Assembly (NCBI RefSeq): GCF_000024225.1
Contig: NC_013203.1
Coordinates: 186,001 to 250,000, forward strand
Source of the DNA: Lancefieldella parvula DSM 20469
GTDB taxonomy: Bacteria > Actinomycetota > Coriobacteriia > Coriobacteriales > Atopobiaceae
Reading direction: 5' to 3'
DNA length: 64,000 nucleotides
Shown piece after piece: positions 16,008 through 23,901 of the stretch. Both the position numbers and the translations under genes were made by a program. The first letter of the stretch is position 1. Each line of letters starts with the position of its first letter. The notes beneath the pieces are model-generated. The model was not told the origin of the DNA. It searched no databases and saw only the letters and a list, made by a program, of their open reading frames with translations.

Positions 16008-18767
16008 ATGCCTTGTGATAAGAAAGAGCTTCTAGAATTTGTCTCCCGCTGGCAAGGCAGGGGTTATGAAAAAGGAGATACTCAGCAATTCTGGCTACAG
16101 CTCTTACGCACTATTGGTTATCTCAAGGTAGATGACGTTCTCTTTGAATTTCACGTCTCATCTGGTGGATTTATTGATGTATGGATTCCTGACGCTGGAG
16201 TTTTAATTGAACAAAAGGCTCTTGGTATTGATTTAGACAAAGAAGAACTCCGTCAAGGTAAACAAAAGACACCTTTAACCCAAGCACTTGATTATGTTGA
16301 CGAGCTTCCTAGGCTAGAGCAGCCTCGCTTCGTCATTACGTGTAATTTCTCTACCTTTAGAGTGTATGATCGTGATGCACACGGAAGGTCGCAACTTCCT
16401 AATAATGCATTCGAGTTCACTCTTGATGAGCTTGCAAGCCATCCAGAGTATCTTGCTTTTATCAATGACCCCACTAACAGCCGTCTTGAAAAAGAAAAGA
16501 CGGTATCCATTAAAGCAGGAGATCTTATTGGAAAGCTCTATGACAAACTGCGTGAAGGATATATTGACCCTGATTCAGAAGAGTCAATGCATGCATTAAA
16601 CGTACTTTGCGTACGTCTAGTATTTTGTTTATATTGCGAAGATGCAGGACTCTTTGGAAAAGACGCTTTCTATAACTATCTGAAAGATGTTCCAGCAAAT
16701 AGAATCAGAACGGCACTAAAGAACCTGTTCCATGCATTAGATACTAATTTGTCTGATCGAGATCCGTACGATCTTGAAGTAAAGGCATTTCCTTATGTAA
16801 ACGGTGGACTTTTTAGAGATGACTCTGAGATTCCTAATTTTACAGATGAAACAAAGAGCTTCTTGTTGGATGAAGTTTCTTCCCATATTAATTGGTCACA
16901 GATTAGCCCTACTATCTTTGGTGGAATTTTTGAGTCAACTCTGAATCCAGAGACTAGACGTTCCGGTGGCATGCACTATACCTCACCAGAAAACATTCAT
17001 AAGGTAATTGATCCACTCTTTTTAGATGACCTTAAAGAAGAGCTTAAGTCCATCTGTACAGAAGAGGGAACAACTCCCCGTAAACGTGAAAATGCTCTTA
17101 AGCGTTTCCATGAGAAAATCTGCTCTCTTACTTTCTTTGATCCTGCTTGTGGCTCAGGCAACTTCCTTACCGAGACCTACACTTGCCTTCGTAAGTTGGA
17201 AGATACGGTTCTTAATGAGCTTAGAAAAGGCCAGACTGGCTTTAGCCTAGGAGATGAAGAAGAAACAGGAAAACGCGTTTCTTTGAATCAGTTCTATGGC
17301 ATTGAGATTAATGATTTTGCTGTAACGGTTGCTGAGACTGCACTTTGGATTAGTCGCCTTAAAGCAAACGGTGAAACATCAATGTTCTACGATGCTGGTG
17401 GTGATGACTTCCCATTAAGTGAAAAAGCTCATATTGTTGAAGGCAATGCTCTCCGTATTGACTGGAATAGCGTATTGCTAGCAAGTGAATGCAACTACAT
17501 TATGGGTAATCCTCCTTTTGTTGGTTATTCTAATCACTCTGCGGAACAACAAAAAGATCGAGCAAGCTTATTCGGTAAGGTGAAAACTGTTGATTATGTA
17601 GCTTGTTGGTATAAGAAGGCAGCTGATTACATTTCCAATTTTCCGATTCACTGCGCATTTGTATCAACTAACTCAATCTGCCAAGGGCAACAAGTACAGC
17701 CTGTATGGGAGCCATTGTTTAACAGTGGTATCCATATTGATTTTGCATGGCAAACGTTTGTATGGAGTTCTGAGGCTTCTATTCAAGCTCATGTTTACGT
17801 GGTAATTATTGGTTTCTCACGTTTTGGATATCAAAATAAAACACTATATCTTAGAGATGGTGTTAAAAAATTATGCTCTAACATCAATGGTTACCTAATG
17901 GACGGACCTAACATTTTTATAGATAAGAGAAACAAGCCAATTTGTAATATACCTCCCATGATCGGTGGTGGTAAGCCTTCTGATGCCGGAAACCTGATTC
18001 TGGAACCTTATGAAAGAGACAAGCTTCTTTTAGAGGAACCTGCGGCAGAGAAATGGATTAAGCCATTCTCGATGGGTAATGAATTTATAAATAATAAAGA
18101 GCGCTTCTGTCTTTGGATGGTGGGAATCACACCATCTGAGTTAGCAGGCCTACCTTTGGTATCTAAACGTGTGGAAGCTGTGCGAGAAATGCGTCTTGCA
18201 TCAAGTAAAGCTGCAACCCGTAAAAAAGCAGAAACTTCATGGTTATTTGATGAGATAAAAGAACCAACCAGTGAAAATTTCATTGTAATCCCCGTAGTTT
18301 CATCTGAACGACGTTTTTATGTTCCTACGGGATTTGTAAATAACGGGCTAATTCCTGGCAATAAGTTATTTTTTATCGATGATGCTACGTTGTATGATTT
18401 TGGAGTAATTAACAGTCAATTTCAAAATGCATGGATGAGAACTGTAGCAGGTCGACTTAAGAGTGACTATAGCTACTCCAATACTATTGTTTATAACAAT
18501 TTTGTATGGCCCGAAGCGACTGTTGAACAAAAGGATGCTATTGAAAAGACTGCAAAAGCAATTCTTGACACAAGATCTAAATACTCTAATCAATCATTGG
18601 CCGAGTTATATAATCCTGATAAGATGCCGTCTGATTTGCTTGCTGCGCATAAAGCTAATGATGTTGCGGTTGAAGCTGCTTATGGTGTTGATTTCGATGG
18701 TGATGAAGAAAAGATAGTTGCACATCTTTTCAAACTTTACGCTGAAAAATTAAGATGTTTGACTTAA
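16008..18767 (+). CDS. MmeI-like type IIG restriction-modification enzyme
   Basis: A 919-residue single-chain enzyme, the length typical of the MmeI family. The N-terminal nuclease shows Asp57 and Glu68-Gln-Lys70 (D-X10-EXK), a PD-(D/E)XK active site. A helical connector follows. The gamma-class adenine methyltransferase has SAM motif I FFDPACGSGNF at about residue 376 and motif IV NPPF at about 501. The C-terminal third should carry target recognition. Such enzymes methylate one strand and cut about 20 bases away, needing no separate subunits, which fits its solitary position. Base composition is more AT-rich than flanking core genes. No GGCGAGAA octamer occurs here, consistent with horizontal acquisition. 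Adjacent on the opposite strand is a putative HEPN-like protein. Confidence 0.9.
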   Translation: MPCDKKELLEFVSRWQGRGYEKGDTQQFWLQLLRTIGYLKVDDVLFEFHVSSGGFIDVWIPDAGVLIEQKALGIDLDKEELRQGKQKTPLTQALDYVDELPRLEQPRFVITCNFSTFRVYDRDAHGRSQLPNNAFEFTLDELASHPEYLAFINDPTNSRLEKEKTVSIKAGDLIGKLYDKLREGYIDPDSEESMHALNVLCVRLVFCLYCEDAGLFGKDAFYNYLKDVPANRIRTALKNLFHALDTNLSDRDPYDLEVKAFPYVNGGLFRDDSEIPNFTDETKSFLLDEVSSHINWSQISPTIFGGIFESTLNPETRRSGGMHYTSPENIHKVIDPLFLDDLKEELKSICTEEGTTPRKRENALKRFHEKICSLTFFDPACGSGNFLTETYTCLRKLEDTVLNELRKGQTGFSLGDEEETGKRVSLNQFYGIEINDFAVTVAETALWISRLKANGETSMFYDAGGDDFPLSEKAHIVEGNALRIDWNSVLLASECNYIMGNPPFVGYSNHSAEQQKDRASLFGKVKTVDYVACWYKKAADYISNFPIHCAFVSTNSICQGQQVQPVWEPLFNSGIHIDFAWQTFVWSSEASIQAHVYVVIIGFSRFGYQNKTLYLRDGVKKLCSNINGYLMDGPNIFIDKRNKPICNIPPMIGGGKPSDAGNLILEPYERDKLLLEEPAAEKWIKPFSMGNEFINNKERFCLWMVGITPSELAGLPLVSKRVEAVREMRLASSKAATRKKAETSWLFDEIKEPTSENFIVIPVVSSERRFYVPTGFVNNGLIPGNKLFFIDDATLYDFGVINSQFQNAWMRTVAGRLKSDYSYSNTIVYNNFVWPEATVEQKDAIEKTAKAILDTRSKYSNQSLAELYNPDKMPSDLLAAHKANDVAVEAAYGVDFDGDEEKIVAHLFKLYAEKLRCLT

Positions 18768-18778
18768 GTCAAACATCT
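18753..18778. repeat. 26-bp perfect palindrome spanning the stop codon of the type IIG gene
   Basis: The sequence AGATGTTTGACTT is followed directly by its exact reverse complement. It overlaps the last codons and TAA (18765-18767). There is no T-run, so it is not a standard terminator. It may be a binding site or a transcript-end hairpin between the convergent genes. Confidence 0.7.
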
Positions 18779-18940
18779 CTAGTGTATTAGGATACATTTT
18801 CATTAGATTTTAAAAGATTGTATTGAACTGAAATAAATCTCTTTTGTGAATTATTTTAGTTCAATATAATAATTATATTAAAAATTGCTTCCATAGACTA
18901 AATCAAATTAAAAGGCTATTGCTGTTGTGTTACTTGGATG

Positions 18941-20914
18941 TTATTCCTTTTCCAAAGGCCAATCAATCAAATAGTCACCATCAATCCCCCCTTTATGGGT
19001 GAAGCGAGATAGCTCATCATTTATTTTAAGTAAAATACTAATTAGCGCCGCTAGCATCATGCAGTAATCATATTGCATTTCTTGATTATTAAAATCAGTT
19101 ATTGCTCCAGAGCCATGATTGTATTTATTCCTTAAGGCTAGAGAATTGCTGAATTTTGCGTTATTGAATAAGTATGCTAAATAGTCGGCTTCATCAGGTG
19201 AAAAAAATCTATCTGTGTACTTAATAATCTTTTTAGACACTAAAGATTCAATTTCATCAAAAGAAAAATCACTAAAATTTGCTGACCCCCGCATCCAAAT
19301 CACTGCAAGTAAATTTGATTGTGGAGTTGGGCGCAAAAATTTATTTTCATTAAATTGTATGAATTTGTTTTCAACTAAATAGTCGATAGAAGGATAAGAG
19401 GTTTTATGAAAGTCTTTTACCGTTAAATCGAATTTATTCATAAGGCTAAATAAATTACGACCTCCTTCTGGATGTGTTGGTGAATAAGCAAGCAGTGATT
19501 GGTCACTAAGGAGCAAACTTGCTGGTTGGATAAATTCAATATCCTCTATTAGATATTTTCTATTAAAAAGAGAAGGTATTTCTGTAAAATCTTTTATTGT
19601 GATAAAAGGAAAATAATTAGTATCAATTGAATGATATTCTGTGTAAAGAATAAACGCTTTAAGAATACGTTCAATTTCAGGTCCTATTGCTTTGCATTTA
19701 TCGAGCAAAGATGTCTCGTCGGTTGGTAGGCTGATACTAAAGCCTGTTATATTAAATTCTTTGTTGATGTAGTCGTTGAAGAACCATTCGATTGCACTTT
19801 CAAGTCGTATTCCCTGGTCCTTTAATATTTTATGGTAACCAGAAATTTCTCCAATTTTAAGAAAAATATCGAGATATGCCTTAGAGGTTATTTTGTATTG
19901 ATTATGATAATGTGGTCCAAAGATTTTTAGCAGTGTTGGTATATCCCGAGAGTGTGAAGAAGAACTTATAAGGTTGTCTTTGTCCAAGAAATCAAACACG
20001 TAAATAAAGTTATTAAGTATTGAGGCGTAATTAGTATATTTTTGAAGCCACTGCTGACTAAAGGAACAGTTGAGAATATTGTTCTCAAATTTATATTTTT
20101 TACAAACTTTTTGTTTTTTACAAAAATAAACTGATGATCCGTAACGTACTCCACCGTTTTTATCTGAGATGATTTCGCTAGTCAAAGATTGATTAATTCT
20201 TTTTGCCGTAGTTCTAACTTCGGGAGATGGGTTATATTTACTGTTGGCACAAGCAGGCCAATTAGAAAGAACTTCAGTATAATTAGCATTTATTTCCGAC
20301 TGTTTATCACCAAGATAGTTCAGCATAATTTGATTAATCCTGTTGTTTGTGAGAGATTTTGGTAAAAAGATTTTTTCATTTTTATAAATAGCGAATGCAC
20401 TAATTATACATTTTGCTGCAATTTTGAAATTAGTTTCCATAGCTTCCGATAATATTTTGTCGTATTTAGTGGAAACTTGATTATTTTCAATTAGTTTTGG
20501 AATTTGGTTGGGGTGATTTTTAAGAAAATTTTGCATATCTTCTTCAAGAGTGATTTCCCAAAACTTTAGTAGGAATATAAAATCCCAAAATTGTTCAATA
20601 TATTGAATTTCGATTTCATTAAATGTTCTCGAGAGTCCCTGTTCATTAAGAGTAATTGTGGTCGTCCGACACGCTTCACTGAAAATTTTATTAACAGATT
20701 TAGATGATATTATTGGACAGGTATCTGAAAAATATGAAGTATTATGCTCGTAGATTAACTTGCATTGATAGATTTCAATAGCATCGTTTATATTTGAAAT
20801 ATCTTCAACAGATGAATCTCTTAATATTTCAACTGCTCGATTAAAATAATAAGATGCCATTAAATCTTCCCGAGGAAAATATATTGCGCGCTTTTCATTA
20901 AAATCAGTGGGCAT
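18941..20914 (-). CDS. Unknown large AT-rich protein with C-terminal RX4H (HEPN-like) motif
   Basis: I do not recognise this family as a whole. The frame is open from 21022 (GTG without ribosome-binding site), but the ATG at 20914 has AAAGGAT just upstream and is chosen, giving 657 residues. The protein is helical and rich in Lys, Asn and Ile. Near the C-terminus SLALRNKYNHGSGA contains R-X4-H followed by Gly, as in the catalytic motif of HEPN RNases and the DUF4209-type LRN..AHG motif. Cys pairs (KKQKVCKKY, NILNCSF) lie mid-protein. Its AT-rich composition and convergent neighbour, a type IIG restriction enzyme, suggest a two-gene defence insert. RNase function is inference only. Confidence 0.55.
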   Translation of the reverse strand: MPTDFNEKRAIYFPREDLMASYYFNRAVEILRDSSVEDISNINDAIEIYQCKLIYEHNTSYFSDTCPIISSKSVNKIFSEACRTTTITLNEQGLSRTFNEIEIQYIEQFWDFIFLLKFWEITLEEDMQNFLKNHPNQIPKLIENNQVSTKYDKILSEAMETNFKIAAKCIISAFAIYKNEKIFLPKSLTNNRINQIMLNYLGDKQSEINANYTEVLSNWPACANSKYNPSPEVRTTAKRINQSLTSEIISDKNGGVRYGSSVYFCKKQKVCKKYKFENNILNCSFSQQWLQKYTNYASILNNFIYVFDFLDKDNLISSSSHSRDIPTLLKIFGPHYHNQYKITSKAYLDIFLKIGEISGYHKILKDQGIRLESAIEWFFNDYINKEFNITGFSISLPTDETSLLDKCKAIGPEIERILKAFILYTEYHSIDTNYFPFITIKDFTEIPSLFNRKYLIEDIEFIQPASLLLSDQSLLAYSPTHPEGGRNLFSLMNKFDLTVKDFHKTSYPSIDYLVENKFIQFNENKFLRPTPQSNLLAVIWMRGSANFSDFSFDEIESLVSKKIIKYTDRFFSPDEADYLAYLFNNAKFSNSLALRNKYNHGSGAITDFNNQEMQYDYCMMLAALISILLKINDELSRFTHKGGIDGDYLIDWPLEKE

Positions 20915-21145
20915 AGGTATCCTTTTTATTTGACCTAGTAAGTTAACTTTACTTTTATGAAACACGAAATCAAAGTAGCACAGAAGCAATTGACTTTCCG
21001 AAATTACTTCGTCTTTTTCCACCCACCGATAAAACTTAACCGTTCATGTAAACCCTACCTGTTTTAACGGGTGGGGTTTCTCGTCAGACATATAGTTAAA
21101 GTACTGTGCTTTTGACATGCAGAAATAAGAGAAAAGAGGCGAGAA

Positions 21146-22333
21146 ATGCAAAAGTTGCAGAAACGGTTTACTGCGTTTTTGAGTATGTTTATGGCTCTGG
21201 TGCTCTCGTTTATGTTGGTAGGGTGCAACGTGGCGCCTTCTCAGCAAGAGAACAAGCCTGCGGAGCAAACGCAGCAGAAAGAGCTTACAACTGGGGCGCT
21301 TGCTGCTACGCATGAGACCAAGTTTGGTGGTATCTATCTGGATATTACCATCGAGGACTTTAATAAGATGGGCTTTGAGTTTGGTGATAGCGTAGACGTT
21401 ACGTTTAGCAACGGCTACAAGCTTATCGATATTCCGTACTATAACGGCTACTATACCAAGACTGGTGAAGCTTTGATTAGCGGATATCCCGGATATCCTC
21501 ATATTGACGTATGCGTGAACAACGGAGATCCTCTGTGGGAGACCGCTGGTCTTAAAGAGGGCGATACCGGCACCGTAACTCTGCACGAGAAGCAGAAATA
21601 CGCAACAGTTCAGAAGGCTCTTGGCGCAACATACACTAAAAATCGCTCTGACTATGCAAGTGACGAGGTCTTTGCCAACTTCCGCGCTATGAGGGGCGGA
21701 AATATGGCAGAGAACGTAATGTATCGTTCGGCTTCACCTATTGATAACCAGAACAATCGTGCTCCTTATGCTGCCGAGCTTGCTCAAAAATGCGGCGTTC
21801 AATACATTTTGGATCTTGCTGATAGCAATGAAGAGATTGAGGGCTATTACCAGAAAGCCGATTACGATGTTTCTTGGCATAAGGGACTATATGAGGCCGG
21901 AAACGTTACGGCTCTGGACTTGAATGCAAATTATCGTAGTAAAAAGTATGCTGAGCGTCTGGTTGCAGGCTTGCGCGAGATGATTAAGCATGAGGGACCA
22001 TATCTTACTCACTGCACGGAAGGCAAGGATCGTACGGGCTTTACCTGCGCTTTGCTTGAAGGCCTTTGCGGTGCATCGTATGAGGAAATGCGCGATGACT
22101 ATATGGCTACCTATGACAACTATTACGGTATTAGCGAGAAGAACGACAAAGCTCGCTACGATGCTGTCGTAGACGTTAAATTCAACGACATTGCTCTTTG
22201 TGTTGGTGGACAGCCTCTGGGTGGCTCGCTTGACGGTTTAGATTATGCAGCTGGTGCTCGTAAGTATCTGACCGACGCTGGAATGACTGATGCCGAAGTC
22301 GATCAGCTTATTGCAAAACTGACAAAGAAGTAG
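21146..22333 (+). CDS. Tyrosine-protein phosphatase lipoprotein
   Basis: A 395-residue secreted protein. It has a signal peptide with lipobox LVGC (Cys at about residue 27), so it should be a membrane-anchored lipoprotein. Residues 65-145 (FGDSVDVTFSNGYK...) resemble the C-terminal beta domain of SAM-hydroxide adenosyltransferases. The C-terminal half carries HCTEGKDRTGF, the CX5R phosphatase signature, matching the Y_phosphatase3 group of secreted tyrosine/lipid phosphatases. FANFRAMRGGNMAENVMYRSASP is the conserved N-terminal segment of that domain. It may act on phosphotyrosine or phosphoinositides outside the cell; the substrate is unknown. A strong terminator follows. Confidence 0.85.
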   Translation: MQKLQKRFTAFLSMFMALVLSFMLVGCNVAPSQQENKPAEQTQQKELTTGALAATHETKFGGIYLDITIEDFNKMGFEFGDSVDVTFSNGYKLIDIPYYNGYYTKTGEALISGYPGYPHIDVCVNNGDPLWETAGLKEGDTGTVTLHEKQKYATVQKALGATYTKNRSDYASDEVFANFRAMRGGNMAENVMYRSASPIDNQNNRAPYAAELAQKCGVQYILDLADSNEEIEGYYQKADYDVSWHKGLYEAGNVTALDLNANYRSKKYAERLVAGLREMIKHEGPYLTHCTEGKDRTGFTCALLEGLCGASYEEMRDDYMATYDNYYGISEKNDKARYDAVVDVKFNDIALCVGGQPLGGSLDGLDYAAGARKYLTDAGMTDAEVDQLIAKLTKK

Positions 22334-22374
22334 TGGTAGCGGGTTGCAGCTACAAAGAACTGACGGATAAGAAT

Positions 22375-22409
22375 CCTGGCGAGAGAAGCGATTTTCTCGC
22401 CAGGTTTTT
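22375..22409 (+). terminator. Rho-independent terminator after the phosphatase gene
   Basis: CCTGGCGAGAGAA and TTTTCTCGCCAGG form a long stem, followed by five T. The right arm contains TTCTCGCC, the inverted form of the recurrent octamer. Confidence 0.92.
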
Positions 22410-22481
22410 AATAGAATGGGTAAGTACTGTTTTCATTATTCTTTAGTTTGGCGTTTCTAATCAACAAATGAATGGATACAT

Positions 22482-22952
22482 ATGGAGTTTACGATTAAAG
22501 AAATTGTTGATAAGAAAGAGAAAGCAACAATAGCTCAAGATATTCTGAACGATTTACCAGAATGGTTTGGGATGCCAGAGAGTACTAAGGAATACGTGGA
22601 TGACTCACAAGATAAACCGTTTCTAGCATGCTTTATTAATGATGAGTCAGTTGGTTTTATTGTTTTGAATGCTACGAGTAAAGACTGTGCGGATATTTTT
22701 GTAATGGGAATCAAGAAAAAATATCATCATAAGGGTATTGGAACAAAGTTAAATACTGCTTATGAGGCCCTGGCAAAACGGCTGGGATATACATTTTCTC
22801 AGGTAAAAACTGTCGCGATGGGACACTATAAGGAGTACGACATAACTAATCAGTTCTATATTTCTATGGGATATAAAGAGCTGGAATGTTTTCCAACTTT
22901 ATGGGATGAATGGAATCCTTGTCAGATTTATATAAAGTACCTCGGGGATTAA
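22482..22952 (+). CDS. GNAT family N-acetyltransferase
   Basis: A 156-residue protein with the GNAT fold. The acetyl-CoA-binding motif A is DIFVMGIKKKYHHKGIGTKLN (R/Q-x-x-G-x-G/A as HHKGIG) at about residues 76-95. A C-terminal YISMGYKELECF is typical of the last strand. It probably acetylates a small molecule or peptide amine. AT-rich base use differs slightly from the core genes. It is followed closely by a second, only distantly similar GNAT gene, suggesting a two-gene unit. Confidence 0.85.
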   Translation: MEFTIKEIVDKKEKATIAQDILNDLPEWFGMPESTKEYVDDSQDKPFLACFINDESVGFIVLNATSKDCADIFVMGIKKKYHHKGIGTKLNTAYEALAKRLGYTFSQVKTVAMGHYKEYDITNQFYISMGYKELECFPTLWDEWNPCQIYIKYLGD

Positions 22953-22988
22953 TGAGTGTTTTAAAGGCTGGCAGTAGGGGTGTCTCTT

Positions 22989-23516
22989 ATGAAAATATAT
23001 TATGATCATGGAAAACTTAAGATAAGGAGCATGCTGGAAGGCGATGCTCAGGCAATCATTGAAGTATTTCAATCGTATGGTTGGAATAACAAAATAGAGA
23101 CTTATCTTGGATATTTCAGAGATCAAGAGACGGATATTCGTAATGTATATATAGCTGAATATGACGATAAAATCGCTGGATATTGTACCTTGCTGTTTGA
23201 CGCTCAGAGTGGACCTTGGAAAAAGGAAGGCAAGCCAGAAATATCAGATTTAAGGGTGTTTGATGCATATCAGCAAAAGGGCATTGGTAATATTCTTTTA
23301 GACGTTATAGAAAAAGATGTCGCAAGATTTTCTGACGAAATAACTCTTGCAGTTGGTCTCCATTACGGTTATGGAAATGCCCAGCGATTGTATGTTAAAA
23401 GAGGTTATGTGCCTGACGGATCTGGAGTATGGTACAACTCTGAGGTGCTTGAACAGTATGCTGAGTGTTGCAATGACGATTCGCTTGTTCTGTATATGAA
23501 TAAAAAGTTACGTTAG
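22989..23516 (+). CDS. GNAT family N-acetyltransferase
   Basis: A 175-residue GNAT protein. Motif A is ISDLRVFDAYQQKGIGNILLD (QQKGIG) at about residues 85-105, and the end has YVKRGYVPDGSGVWYN. This C-terminal pattern is common in acetyltransferases of the aminoglycoside/streptothricin-like group, but no resistance function can be claimed. The ATG at 22989 is preferred over a GTG three codons upstream. It lies 36 bases after the preceding GNAT gene. Confidence 0.83.
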   Translation: MKIYYDHGKLKIRSMLEGDAQAIIEVFQSYGWNNKIETYLGYFRDQETDIRNVYIAEYDDKIAGYCTLLFDAQSGPWKKEGKPEISDLRVFDAYQQKGIGNILLDVIEKDVARFSDEITLAVGLHYGYGNAQRLYVKRGYVPDGSGVWYNSEVLEQYAECCNDDSLVLYMNKKLR

Positions 23517-23901
23517 AAGTTTGTTTTGTTAAGATTTATGTTGGATTAGGCACATAGATACTTTGTGCAAATAAGGGATTCTCATTTAGAATTTTAAATG
23601 GTTTATCCTAATAAAATGGCCCACCGCATTTCAGGACGCATTGCGTAGCCTTGGGTGGGCGCTGATGTAATAGTTATATTTTAAGTCTTCCACTTGTCTA
23701 TCGAGAAATAATTAGAAAAACTATACATAATATTTAGTCTTTAAGGCGTTTTTTAGATTTGCGATACAAATGTGGTATCGAATGTTTCGTTGAGCTTTGG
23801 TTAGCATCCGGAGACAGTCATCTTTTCTTGGCGTATAGTTATAGAGTTACAAGAAGAAATATTGATGTGATACAAGGCGTTTTGCGCCGAGAAGAGTGTT
23901 T
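23517..23901. other. Intergenic region before the tsaB-rimI-tsaD gene
   Basis: 385 bases without a gene. A GCCCACC/GGTGGGC stem at 23619-23660 encloses a long loop; it lacks a T-run and may be a weak terminator for the GNAT genes. The rest is AT-rich with no clear promoter. Confidence 0.4.
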
